Shown here: positions 8,195 to 16,285 of the stretch, piece after piece
Position numbering within the stretch: the first letter of the stretch is position 1
Layout: each line of letters opens with the position of its first letter
From: JBCBKZ01 sp039026975
GTDB lineage: Bacteria; Bacteroidota; Bacteroidia; J057
Length of the DNA stretch: 25,660 nucleotides
Reading direction: 5' to 3'
NCBI GenBank assembly: GCA_039026975.1
Contig: JBCCLI010000043.1
Span: 1-25,660, forward strand
The notes under the pieces: generated by a model
Databases searched by the model: none
What the model was told of the DNA's origin: nothing
Seen by the model: the letters and a program-made list of their open reading frames with translations, nothing else
Made by a program: the position numbers and the translations under genes

Positions 8195-10354
8195 ATGAAG
8201 GTCCATCATACTATCATCATCACATTATTACTGTTCTTGCCTGGTTTCAATACCCCTTCTTTGTATGGGTATGATCCAGCTGTGAACCCAAGTACGATTT
8301 TCATCGAGATTGTTAGTCCTAACCCTACTTCAGTATATATAGAAGGAGATGATATTCAGTTCGCAGTGAATATAACTAGCTCTAATCCCTCTGAGATAAG
8401 TCAAATAGATAAGGTTGTGTTCTTTAATGGTACTACTCCATTAGGAGAAGATACAGATTTATCCAATGGTGCCAGTATCACATTTCAGAATATCCCTCCC
8501 GGAACACTACTCCTGAGAGCCCAAGCCTTGGGTGCTAGTGGAGGGGTGTTAGTAGAAGATGAAGTAACTATCATTGTTAGAGCGCTTCCCAGAGCCAGCC
8601 TAGTTACCCCTACGCAAGGAAGAGAATACATCGAAGGAGATGCTGTGAACGTAGAAGTAGAGGCAACAGATGGAGATGGAAACATTGTGAGGGTGGAGAT
8701 TTACGAACCAAACCCAAGGGTATTAGTGGAAACAGTTACTACTAGCTCCGGACAAAATATATTTGAATACAGCTGGCAAGGCCTAACTCCAGGCAACTAC
8801 GAAGTGTACGCAATCGCTTTTGATAATGATGGGGCTTCTGTAACCACAGATACCATAGGCTTTCAGGTCTTAGACAGACCGGCTGTAGCTATCACTTCCC
8901 CTAAAGCTGGAGATGAATTTGCAGAAGGAGATACTATCACCATAGTGGCCTTGGTAAATGACCTGGAACAGGCCATAGACACCATACGGTTTTTTTATGA
9001 TGGAATTCTCCTGGAAGAAAGAGTAAACGCTACGGATTTTGTGTATGAGTGGCAAAATGTGCCACCAGTAGGACTGACGGATCTGACTGTGGAAGTGGTA
9101 GATAATACCAACTTAAAGTCTGTAAGTGCCGCGCTTCCCATTAAAATTAAAGCCAAACCCACCTTAACTTACTTTGTACCTTTTACTACTACTGATGCCG
9201 CAGCGGCACCTGTATTTGATGAAGGAGATTCTATCCGCTTCATCATTTATGCTAATGATGCTGACGGGTTTTTAGACTACGTAGAATTTTATGTGAGTGA
9301 TACCCTCTTATTTACTGATTCTACCGGGGTATTTCAAGGAGATAAATTTGTGTATGAACACACATGGGTGAGTAACAGAGCAGGCGTTCTCCCTTTCTAC
9401 GCCACAGCCTATGACAATGATACACTTTCCAGAACCACACAACTTTTCCTGCTGAACATTAGAGCCAGGCCCAAAGTAAGTTTTATTCTCCCTGCTAATA
9501 ATACCGAATATGGCTTGGGAAATGATATACCACTTGAAGTCAGTGCTGTAGACCAAGACAACGAAATTTTAGCAGTGGAATTCTATGTAAAAGACCCTAA
9601 CGGTATTCAAGATAGCTTACTGAGTACAGATACAGATGGGACGGATGGCTGGGAAAGTATGTGGCAAGCCCCCCCTTTAGGGAATCATATCCTCTATGCT
9701 ATTGCCGTGGATGAAACCGCTATAAAGCGCCAGTCCTCAGACCTGAATGTGACAGTCTTTCCGCGTTCCCATGTGGACTACTTCAGCTTCAAGACTAAAC
9801 AGATACCTACTGGTATCAAGCTGGACTGGCAAACCAGACAGCTTTACCGCTTAGCGTCATTTGAAATAGAAAGAAGTCTGGACGGAAAAACCTTTACTTC
9901 CTTGGCTTCCAGCAGTCAAATGGTAGACGTGAATACCTCTACCCAGTTACTTTCCTATTCATTTACTGACCCCTGGACGGGCATTTCTGATTCTGAAAAG
10001 CTCTATTACAGGGTAAAGGGCGTAGGACAGGATAACCAATTTACTTATTCCAGAGTAGACAGTATCCTCCGTGGGAAAGAATTTACCGTAGACATATTTC
10101 CCATCCCTATCAGCCAATCTGGAGCCGCACGTATCATCATCGGAGGAGAAGCAGATCTATTGGTATTTAGAGACCTGACTGGTAGAGCTGTACATACACA
10201 GGCTATTCCTCAGGACCAAAAGCGAATATTTTTTGCCGGTAAAACCCTGGAGCCAGGCTTTTATATTCTTTCCATTAAATCCATCATTGGGGAGGGAGAA
10301 AATCAGCGAGAGTTTGAGGTAACGCGAAAAATTCTCATTCAGGGAGATTTCTAG
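8195..10354 (+). CDS. Secreted multi-Ig surface protein with T9SS C-terminal domain (paralogue 2)
   Basis: The 719-residue paralogue of the upstream gene lies 100 nt after it on the same strand. A signal peptide (MKVHHTIIITLLLFLPGF) leads into about five Ig-like domains (IEIVSPNPTSVYIEGD, RASLVTPTQG, VAITSPKAGDEF, FVPFTT...PVFDEGD, VSFILPANNTEYGLGN), then an FN3-like segment (FEIERSLDGKTF) and a T9SS type A sorting domain (VDIFPIPISQSG, LEPGFYILSIKS, ending LIQGDF). Domain order matches paralogue 1 from its second double unit onward; the missing 190-residue unit accounts for nearly all the 192-residue length difference. Conserved D-N-D/D-D-D loops suggest calcium binding, which is inference. 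No catalytic motif is seen. Both proteins probably sit on the cell surface or are released. Confidence 0.9.
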   Translation: MKVHHTIIITLLLFLPGFNTPSLYGYDPAVNPSTIFIEIVSPNPTSVYIEGDDIQFAVNITSSNPSEISQIDKVVFFNGTTPLGEDTDLSNGASITFQNIPPGTLLLRAQALGASGGVLVEDEVTIIVRALPRASLVTPTQGREYIEGDAVNVEVEATDGDGNIVRVEIYEPNPRVLVETVTTSSGQNIFEYSWQGLTPGNYEVYAIAFDNDGASVTTDTIGFQVLDRPAVAITSPKAGDEFAEGDTITIVALVNDLEQAIDTIRFFYDGILLEERVNATDFVYEWQNVPPVGLTDLTVEVVDNTNLKSVSAALPIKIKAKPTLTYFVPFTTTDAAAAPVFDEGDSIRFIIYANDADGFLDYVEFYVSDTLLFTDSTGVFQGDKFVYEHTWVSNRAGVLPFYATAYDNDTLSRTTQLFLLNIRARPKVSFILPANNTEYGLGNDIPLEVSAVDQDNEILAVEFYVKDPNGIQDSLLSTDTDGTDGWESMWQAPPLGNHILYAIAVDETAIKRQSSDLNVTVFPRSHVDYFSFKTKQIPTGIKLDWQTRQLYRLASFEIERSLDGKTFTSLASSSQMVDVNTSTQLLSYSFTDPWTGISDSEKLYYRVKGVGQDNQFTYSRVDSILRGKEFTVDIFPIPISQSGAARIIIGGEADLLVFRDLTGRAVHTQAIPQDQKRIFFAGKTLEPGFYILSIKSIIGEGENQREFEVTRKILIQGDF

Positions 10355-10501
10355 ATTTTCACCTCTCTTTATGAGAAATAAACTAGCTACCTACATGTAT
10401 TTGAAAAAGGTACCAGCTCTTTTTGGGTGCATTGCAGTAGAAAAGTGGTCCTCTTTAAGGTGTTGGTAGAAATGAGGGAGAATTATAGGACTACTTACAA
10501 C

Positions 10502-11149
10502 CTAGGGGAGAAAGGCTAATCTTAGGTAGTTGATCTTTTTACCCATTCTCAGGAAGATTTTCTCATAGCTAGTCTTAATTCTGGCATCATCATGGATCTT
10601 CTCTGCCTCATGTAAGTCAAAGCTGAGTTCCGTTATCACCACATCAGCTTGGTCCACAAACACTTCCAGGCTATAATGAAATAGCTCCAAGCTATCTGTT
10701 TTAAAGAAAACAGATCCCTTTTCCTGCATAATTTGTTTGTATTGGTGAAGGAAGGCAGGATTAATCATCCTATGCTTAGCCTGCCTGTTTTTAGGGTAAG
10801 GATCAGGGAAGGTAATCCAGATATGCGCTACTTCTCCTGGGGAGAAATAATCACCTACACTAGTTAAATTGATCCATAAAAACTTAATGTTCTCTATCCC
10901 TTCTTCTAAAGCCTGGCTAGCAGCGTGCCACATCCTGTCTGGCTTTAGGTCTATACCCACAAAATTCTGTGTAGGATATCTTCTGGCCAGTTCCAGGCTA
11001 AACTCAGCCTTCCCACATCCTAATTCAAGTGTAATAGGATAATCATTCCTAAAGACCTCTCTCCATTTTCCTGCATACTTATCCTCGCGGGTAAAGCAGT
11101 TTTCCAGTTCCAAATATTCCTGATTCCTGATTTGCTTCTTTCTGGCCAT
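10502..11149 (-). CDS. trmB: tRNA (guanine-N7)-methyltransferase
   Basis: The 215-residue enzyme transfers a methyl group from SAM to N7 of G46 in the variable loop of tRNA. The Rossmann SAM-binding motif is LELGCGKAEFSLELA (residues 41-55), followed by NFVGIDLK with the acidic ribose-binding residue. The family signature TFPDPYPKNRQAKHR (113-127) carries the Asp-Pro and His/Arg residues that contact tRNA, and KTDSLELFHYSLE follows. I chose the ATG at 11149 (MARKKQIRNQEYLE) because the upstream in-frame start at 11203 adds a hydrophobic stretch unusual for this cytosolic enzyme. It is convergent with the second Ig gene and divergent from metK, whose product makes its cofactor. No terminator was found in the 147-nt gap 10355-10501. 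Confidence 0.93.
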   Translation of the reverse strand: MARKKQIRNQEYLELENCFTREDKYAGKWREVFRNDYPITLELGCGKAEFSLELARRYPTQNFVGIDLKPDRMWHAASQALEEGIENIKFLWINLTSVGDYFSPGEVAHIWITFPDPYPKNRQAKHRMINPAFLHQYKQIMQEKGSVFFKTDSLELFHYSLEVFVDQADVVITELSFDLHEAEKIHDDARIKTSYEKIFLRMGKKINYLRLAFLP

Positions 11150-11438
11150 ATAGCTTGTCTGAGCGTAAACACGCAAAAAAATAATTTGAAGAAAAAGCCA
11201 CAAATTCTTTCTTCCTTCTAGTACCCAACTAATTTCTCCTATGTTCTGAAAGCCTGACTCTGCTTTTAACTAGGAAAAAACAAAGAACGAAAATAACTAG
11301 CTTCACTATCAGCGAATCATACATAGATACAAACTGTTTGATGAATTAATTTCTCTAACCTTTCGGACAAAAAAGTATCTTGTATTTTCTTGTTAATGAG
11401 TGCATTTTTAAAGCTGAAATCCAATTATCAAATAATAT

Positions 11439-12770
11439 ATGTCATATCTTTTCACATCAGAATCAGTATCAGAAGGACACCCTGATAAAATAGCTGATCA
11501 GGTGTCTGATGCAGTCCTGGACGCCATTCTCAGTCAAGATCCTAATGCTAGAGTAGCTTGTGAGACCTTAGTTACTACTGGTCTGGTAGTGCTAGCCGGA
11601 GAAATTTCCACTCATGCGCAGGTAGATTTCCAAGAGGTAGTAAGAAAGAAGATCGATGAAATCGGGTATAATTCTGATGATTATAAGTTTAATGCAGCTT
11701 CTTGTGCTGTCATGAATGCTTTACATAAACAGTCACCAGATATAGCTAGAGGAGTAGACAGGGATCAGGAGGAAAGCCAGGGAGCGGGGGACCAGGGGAT
11801 GATGTTTGGATATGCCTGTAATGAGACAAAGGAGTATATGCCTATGGCGTTAGCTTTTTCTCACAGGATTGTGCAGACATTAGCAGAGATCCGTAAGAAT
11901 GAGCCTACCCTTATGCCCTACCTGAGACCTGATTCTAAAAGCCAGGTGACCATAGCATATGATGATCATGGTAAACCCCTAAGAGTACATACCATCGTAG
12001 TGTCTACCCAGCATGATGATTTCATTAAGCCTGCGGATGAAAGCGCAGCATCACAGGCAGCAGCTGATACAGAAATGCTCCAAAAGATACGGAAGGACAT
12101 GATTGAGATAGTGGTCCCCCGGGTCATCCCAGCTGACCTATTGCAGGATACAATATACCACATTAATCCTACTGGAAAGTTTGTTATCGGAGGGCCACAT
12201 GGAGATGCAGGGCTTACAGGTCGTAAAATCATTGTAGACACCTACGGAGGAAAAGGGGCCCATGGAGGAGGCGCCTTCTCAGGGAAAGACTCTTCCAAGG
12301 TAGACAGGAGTGCAGCCTACGCCTCTCGGCACCTGGCCAAAAACCTGGTAGCAGCCGGAGTAGCAGAAGAAGTGCTGGTCCAGCTTGCCTATGCCATAGG
12401 AGTAGCTGAGCCGGTATCCGTCAATGTAAACACATATGGGACTGCTAAAGTAGACCTGTCTGATGCTGAAATAGCTCAAAAAATAGCGGGTCTCTTCTCC
12501 TTCACCCCTGCCGCTATTAGAAAAAGACTTCACCTTACTGATCCTATTTTCTCCGTTTCTGCTGCCTACGGACATATGGGAAGAGAATGCTATGAAGCAG
12601 AAATAGAAACCGCCTATCTAGTCAAGGATGAGTTAGCTGCTGAGCAACATACTGTGACCAGAGAAAGAAAAATGAAGAAAGTGAAGTTCTTCAGTTGGGA
12701 AGAACTGAACCTGGTAGGAGATATCCAGAAAGCCTTTCAGCTTGAAACAGTAAACTCCGTCTTAGGATAA
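11439..12770 (+). CDS. metK: S-adenosylmethionine synthetase
   Basis: The 443-residue enzyme makes SAM from methionine and ATP, with tripolyphosphate hydrolysis. Typical motifs are present in order: SVSEGHPDKIADQVSDA (H14, D16 and K17 at the ATP/Mg site), the GAGDQGMMFGYACNET signature near residue 115 that forms the active-site loop, GGPHGDAGLTGRKIIVDTYG near 251, and GGGAFSGKDSSKVDRSAAY near 276. It is longer than the ~385-residue E. coli enzyme, mainly through an insertion around residues 170-215 and a C-terminal extension after the GREC motif, as is common in Bacteroidota. The 289-nt region upstream (11150-11438) is AT-rich; I recognised no SAM riboswitch in it and only a weak -7-like TATCTTGT at 11376. 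A terminator follows the gene. Confidence 0.97.
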   Translation: MSYLFTSESVSEGHPDKIADQVSDAVLDAILSQDPNARVACETLVTTGLVVLAGEISTHAQVDFQEVVRKKIDEIGYNSDDYKFNAASCAVMNALHKQSPDIARGVDRDQEESQGAGDQGMMFGYACNETKEYMPMALAFSHRIVQTLAEIRKNEPTLMPYLRPDSKSQVTIAYDDHGKPLRVHTIVVSTQHDDFIKPADESAASQAAADTEMLQKIRKDMIEIVVPRVIPADLLQDTIYHINPTGKFVIGGPHGDAGLTGRKIIVDTYGGKGAHGGGAFSGKDSSKVDRSAAYASRHLAKNLVAAGVAEEVLVQLAYAIGVAEPVSVNVNTYGTAKVDLSDAEIAQKIAGLFSFTPAAIRKRLHLTDPIFSVSAAYGHMGRECYEAEIETAYLVKDELAAEQHTVTRERKMKKVKFFSWEELNLVGDIQKAFQLETVNSVLG

Positions 12771-12791
12771 TCCTATCAGATAGACATAAGG

Positions 12792-12823
12792 GTGGCAGGA
12801 AAAGGGATGTCCTCGCCTGCCAC
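12792..12823 (+). terminator. Hairpin terminator after metK
   Basis: GTGGCAGG (12792-12799) pairs with CCTGCCAC (12816-12823), with a 16-nt loop that can partly pair internally. A pyrimidine-rich tail (ttcctttctt) follows. It starts 22 nt after the metK stop codon. Confidence 0.7.
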
Positions 12824-12925
12824 TTCCTTTCTTATCCTAGCTAAGTAGAGAAGGGAAATATCTCATTCCCTAACACCCTTACCCACATTCCTTGAGCTTA
12901 TATAGGAAGGAAATGTGATTAATAC

Positions 12926-13065
12926 CTAAGGCGCTTTCAGGAGTCAAACGGGAGAGCCCTAAGCCTTGGAAATCTGGATATGTCTGGTAAAAGTATATCC
13001 CTCAGCCTAAAAATCACGTTAAACTCACCAAAGGAATGTCAAAAATCCTAGCGCTGTCTAGGGAT
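12926..13065 (+). other. Series of three predicted stem-loops upstream of the lipoprotein gene
   Basis: The gap 12771-13094 holds the metK terminator and then three stem-loops in a row. The first is a 13-bp stem (12926-12938 with 12952-12957 and 12963-12969) with two G-T wobbles, a 5-nt bulge and a 13-nt loop. The second is GGATAT (12976-12981) with ATATCC (12995-13000). The third is ATCCTAG (13045-13051) with CTAGG[G]AT (13058-13065, one bulged G). They end 30 nt before the lipoprotein start. The region could be a structured 5' leader or a small RNA. I match it to no known riboswitch, and hand-found stems of this size can occur by chance. Confidence 0.3.
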
Positions 13066-13094
13066 AGCAAGTTTCACCTCTCATGGCTCCATTT

Positions 13095-13775
13095 ATGAAG
13101 TTCCAACCATCCAGTTCATTTCTGTCTAGCTTACTTATAATTTGTATTTGCTGGCTAAGTGCCTGTTCTCCAGAAAGTCAGCAGCAAGATTCAGAAGAAG
13201 AGCTGGAGGAGTACCTACCTGATTCTACTAACACTGAAGGCATGGCATTTACAGAGGCCTGTTTTAAGTATGAACATACTATTTGTGAAATGGGATTGGA
13301 GTTTGTACGTATAGGCGACTCTATTCACCACATTTCCCTGGACCAAATCCCTGAAGGAGGATGGAAAGATACTATCTTAAATGGCTCAGGCTATAACTGG
13401 AAAAGCATAACCCTAGCTATGGCTGATGGAAATATCACCATAGAAGGAGAATTCATTGATGATAGGTATCCCATAGATTACGTATACCGTGCGCCTGTGA
13501 GTAGGATCAGAATAGAAAACCCCGAATATAAAACACTTACCTCTTTACGAGTGGGATCTACTATTTCTGAACTAACCTCTATTTTTCCTGATAGCTTAAT
13601 CCAGCTCACGCCCTTTCCTAATTATGATGCCATCCAAATCAATACCTTAAATGGCAGTCATTTAAACTACTTAGTGCTAGATCCTGAAAAGCAAATTGCC
13701 ATAAAGAGCGGAGGCGTCCCCACCATTGAAGATTTACCCAGTTCTACTGAAATATTTGCCATCGTGGTTATGTAA
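13095..13775 (+). CDS. Small lipoprotein of unknown function
   Basis: The 226-residue protein has a lipoprotein signal peptide: Lys2, a hydrophobic core, and the lipobox LSAC with Cys24, so it is probably anchored in a membrane through that cysteine. The ATG at 13095 is preferred over the in-frame ATG at 13083 because it gives a more typical n-region; both remain possible. After the lipobox comes an acidic Gln/Glu/Ser linker, then about 180 residues with mixed beta character and no family I recognise. Two further cysteines in the segment EACFKYEHTICEMG could form a disulfide. A stretch near RVGSTISELTSIFPDS resembles the helix of small substrate-binding or pilus-chaperone-like folds, but this is not enough for a function. 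It stands alone between metK and rpsA. Confidence 0.7.
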   Translation: MKFQPSSSFLSSLLIICICWLSACSPESQQQDSEEELEEYLPDSTNTEGMAFTEACFKYEHTICEMGLEFVRIGDSIHHISLDQIPEGGWKDTILNGSGYNWKSITLAMADGNITIEGEFIDDRYPIDYVYRAPVSRIRIENPEYKTLTSLRVGSTISELTSIFPDSLIQLTPFPNYDAIQINTLNGSHLNYLVLDPEKQIAIKSGGVPTIEDLPSSTEIFAIVVM

Positions 13776-13845
13776 GGGATAGGAAAGAAAAAATGCTAAA
13801 TTCTTACCTATTAAGCTGAATTCTTCCATACATTTTCCTCCTGCT

Positions 13846-13877
13846 TTGGGATAAACCCTTTTTTATGCCTAATTTTG
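13846..13877 (+). promoter_or_regulatory. Bacteroidota-type promoter for rpsA
   Basis: TTTG at 13845-13848 serves as the -33 element, and TAATTTTG at 13870-13877 is an exact match to the -7 consensus TAnnTTTG. The 21-nt spacer lies within the range described for Bacteroidota primary-sigma promoters. Transcription would start near 13884, giving a leader of about 35 nt. This is the clearest promoter in the window. Confidence 0.65.
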
Positions 13878-13901
13878 CACGGCTCGGTTAAACCGCGCGG
13901 A

Positions 13902-13907
13902 AAGGAG
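13902..13907 (+). promoter_or_regulatory. Shine-Dalgarno sequence of rpsA
   Basis: AAGGAG lies 10 nt before the ATG at 13918. I checked the start of every complete gene in the window and this is the only one with a convincing Shine-Dalgarno sequence. The short GC-rich leader before it (CGGTTAAACCG at 13885-13895) can fold back on itself weakly. Confidence 0.6.
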
Positions 13908-13917
13908 ACTCATATAC

Positions 13918-16083
13918 ATGACAGAAGAAACTGAAAACAACATTATTGAAGAACAAACAGAACAACCTACCCTACAAGAACAAGTAGAGCAAGCGGTAGA
14001 GGAAAAAGGAGCCGATTCCTCGGCATCAACTGAAGAAAAACCACAAGAAGGTAATTTATTAAAGGAGGACCCACTGGATGATGATGATGATTCATGGTGG
14101 GAGTCAGGTGATGATTACACAGAAGCCGAAAGAAAAGAGCTGGAGGCTCTCTACAGCAGTACCTTAAAGGAATTTCATTCTAATGAAATCGTGCAAGGAG
14201 CTGTAGTAAGTATCGGTGAGAAAGAAGTGGTTCTAAACATTGGGTTCAAGTCAGAAGGGATAGTCCCTATCTCAGAATTTAGAGATATTTCTGATACCCT
14301 CAAGCCCGGGCTGGAAGTTGAGGTTTTCATTGAAAATGTGGAAGATCAGCACGGACAGCTTATTCTTTCCAGAAAAAGAGCAAAAAGTCTACGTTCCTGG
14401 GAGCGCATTAATGCTTCTATGGACAGTGATGTAGTATTGGAAGGGCATGTCATGCGCCGTACCAAGGGGGGATTTGTAGTAGACATAGACGGAATCGAGG
14501 CCTTCCTGCCCGGTTCTCAAATAGACGTTAAACCCGTGAGAGATTTCGACATTTACGTCGGAAGAAACATGGAGTTTAAAGTAGTTAAGATTAATCACGC
14601 TTATGAGAATGTGGTTGTATCTCACAAAGTGCTGATTGAAGAGAAGCTAGAAGAGCAGCGTAAAGAGATTCTTCAAAATCTTGAGAAAGGACAAGTACTG
14701 GAAGGTACTGTTAAGAACATGACCAACTTCGGGGTATTTATTGACCTTGGAGGCGTAGATGGTCTTCTGCACATAACAGACATCTCATGGGGTCGTGTGA
14801 ACCATCCAGAAGAAGTCCTTAACCTGGACGAGAAAGTAAATGTGGTAGTGCTAGACTTTGATGATGCCAAGAAGCGTATCAGTCTAGGCATGAAGCAGCT
14901 TACGCCTCATCCGTGGGATTCTTTACCTGAAGATATAACAGAAGGGTCTACAGTTAAGGGTAAGGTAGTGACAGTAGCAGATTATGGTATCTTCCTGGAA
15001 ATCATGCCCGGCATAGAAGGCTTGATACATACCAGTGAGATGTCCTGGTCTCAGCACACCAAGAACCCTGCAGACTCCTTTAAAGTAGGAGATGAACTGG
15101 AAGCCATAGTGCTGAATATAGACCGTGAGGACCGTAAAATGTCCTTAGGTATCAAGCAATTACTTGAAGACCCATGGGCTAAGATTCAGGAGAAATATCC
15201 AGTGGATAGCCGCCATAAAGGGCTTGTGCGTAATATGACTAATTACGGCCTGTTTGTAGAGTTGGAAGAAGGAGTAGATGGCCTGGTACATATTTCCGAC
15301 CTTTCCTGGACCAAGAAATTCAATCACCCATCTGATTACGTGAAGGTGGAGGAAGATCTGGAAGTGGTAGTGTTAGGCATAGATCAAGACAACCGTCGTC
15401 TGAGTCTGGGCCACAAGCAGCTTACAGAAGATGTATGGGAGACGTTTGCTTCCATCTTTACAGTAGGATCTATCCATGAGGGCACAATCAAGAAAATTGA
15501 CGCTAAAGGTGCAGTGCTTGAGCTAGAGTATGGAGTAGAAGGAACAGTACCTGCTAAGCACTTAAAGGTAGAGCAAGGAAAAGATGAGTTGAAGATAGAT
15601 GACCAGGCTAAGTTTATGGTCATTGAGTTCAACAAGGATGCCAAGCGTTTGGTGCTTTCACACACCAAGGTTTGGAACCAGGATGCAGCACCTGCTAAAC
15701 CTGCCCGTAAGAAAGGGAAGAGTAACCAAGGTGGTGGTGGTAGTTCTCAAGCTGCCAAACAAGGTACCACGACTCTGGGAGAGCTTGATGCCCTACAGAA
15801 ACTGAAAGAGCAGATGGTAGCGCAAGAAAAAGCTGATAAGCCCAAGGCGAAGCGCAAGAAAGCAGCTCCTAAAAAGGAAGAAAAGCCTGCTGAAGAAGCC
15901 GTAGTAGCAGAAGCGCCAGCAGTGGTGGAAGAAGCTTCAACTGAAGTAGCTGCGGAAGCACCAGCTGTTGAAGAAACACCTGTAGCGGAAACACCTGCTG
16001 CTGAAGAAGTATCAGCTGTTGAAGAAACACCTGCTGCTGAAGAAGCACCAGCTGATGATAAAGAAGAAAAAACCGAAGAATAG
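13918..16083 (+). CDS. rpsA: 30S ribosomal protein S1
   Basis: The 721-residue protein carries six S1 (OB-fold) RNA-binding domains, beginning near residues 86, 168, 256, 341, 428 and 515. Domains 3-5 are the most typical, with the GxVxxxxxFGxFV / GLxHxSxxSW pattern (GVDGLLHITDISWGRVNHP, GIEGLIHTSEMSW, GVDGLVHISDLSW). S1 helps the 30S subunit bind and unfold mRNA, which matters more where Shine-Dalgarno pairing is little used. Both ends are unusual: residues 1-80 are very acidic (a DDDDD run and SWWESGDDYTEAE), and residues ~590-721 form a Gly/Ser hinge, a Lys-rich block (KPKAKRKKAAPKK) and a repetitive Pro/Ala/Glu/Val tail with period-like EETPAAEE copies. The rest is intact. It has its own promoter and terminator and is probably monocistronic. 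Confidence 0.97.
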   Translation: MTEETENNIIEEQTEQPTLQEQVEQAVEEKGADSSASTEEKPQEGNLLKEDPLDDDDDSWWESGDDYTEAERKELEALYSSTLKEFHSNEIVQGAVVSIGEKEVVLNIGFKSEGIVPISEFRDISDTLKPGLEVEVFIENVEDQHGQLILSRKRAKSLRSWERINASMDSDVVLEGHVMRRTKGGFVVDIDGIEAFLPGSQIDVKPVRDFDIYVGRNMEFKVVKINHAYENVVVSHKVLIEEKLEEQRKEILQNLEKGQVLEGTVKNMTNFGVFIDLGGVDGLLHITDISWGRVNHPEEVLNLDEKVNVVVLDFDDAKKRISLGMKQLTPHPWDSLPEDITEGSTVKGKVVTVADYGIFLEIMPGIEGLIHTSEMSWSQHTKNPADSFKVGDELEAIVLNIDREDRKMSLGIKQLLEDPWAKIQEKYPVDSRHKGLVRNMTNYGLFVELEEGVDGLVHISDLSWTKKFNHPSDYVKVEEDLEVVVLGIDQDNRRLSLGHKQLTEDVWETFASIFTVGSIHEGTIKKIDAKGAVLELEYGVEGTVPAKHLKVEQGKDELKIDDQAKFMVIEFNKDAKRLVLSHTKVWNQDAAPAKPARKKGKSNQGGGGSSQAAKQGTTTLGELDALQKLKEQMVAQEKADKPKAKRKKAAPKKEEKPAEEAVVAEAPAVVEEASTEVAAEAPAVEETPVAETPAAEEVSAVEETPAAEEAPADDKEEKTEE

Positions 16084-16098
16084 GTTTTTCACATACAT

Positions 16099-16128
16099 AA
16101 AAAAGCCGGCCTCATGGTCGGCTTTTTT
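16099..16128 (+). terminator. Intrinsic terminator after rpsA
   Basis: AAAAAAGCCGGCC pairs with GGTCGGCTTTTTT around a 4-nt loop (TCAT, 16112-16115), with one G-T wobble, and ends in a run of seven T. It starts about 16 nt after the rpsA stop. The A-rich 5' arm means it could also work on the minus strand. Confidence 0.9.
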
Positions 16129-16164
16129 TATTTTGGATAGACAGGTAGGGAAAACCTGATAAAA

Positions 16165-16244
16165 TAGTTGAAGTGATAAGTTTCCTGCGGCTCTGGTAGG
16201 TATGAATCGTACTCAGAGCCGTATCGTTTGGAGCACTTCAACTA
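16165..16244. repeat. Nested inverted repeat between rpsA and udk
   Basis: An 80-nt element has two nested perfect inverted repeats. Outer arms are TAGTTGAAGTG (16165-16175) and CACTTCAACTA (16234-16244), 11 bp. Inner arms are CGGCTCTG (16188-16195) and CAGAGCCG (16214-16221), 8 bp, with a further GTA/TAC pairing inside. The two stems are separated by 12 nt on each side, so the fold would be a long hairpin with a symmetric internal loop. Upstream, CAGGT/ACCTG (16142-16158) forms a small separate hairpin. It lies after the rpsA terminator, between convergent genes, and codes for nothing obvious. The identity is unknown: small RNA, protein-binding site or dispersed palindromic element. Confidence 0.6.
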
Positions 16245-16285
16245 CCCTAATGGACACTCTTTTTTCTAAAACTAGCTTTCTCCTG

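Noticed and set aside
11150..11438. Possible SAM riboswitch upstream of metK
   Set aside because: No SAM-I, SAM-II or other known SAM-binding core could be recognised; the region is AT-rich without a convincing long-range fold.
12900..13000. Possible tRNA in the metK-lipoprotein gap
   Set aside because: No T-loop consensus (GTTCRANNC), no clover-leaf spacing and no CCA end; the stems do not fit a tRNA.
15599..15805. A 68-codon plus-strand frame inside rpsA
   Set aside because: It lies in another frame of the conserved S1 coding region and has no independent support.
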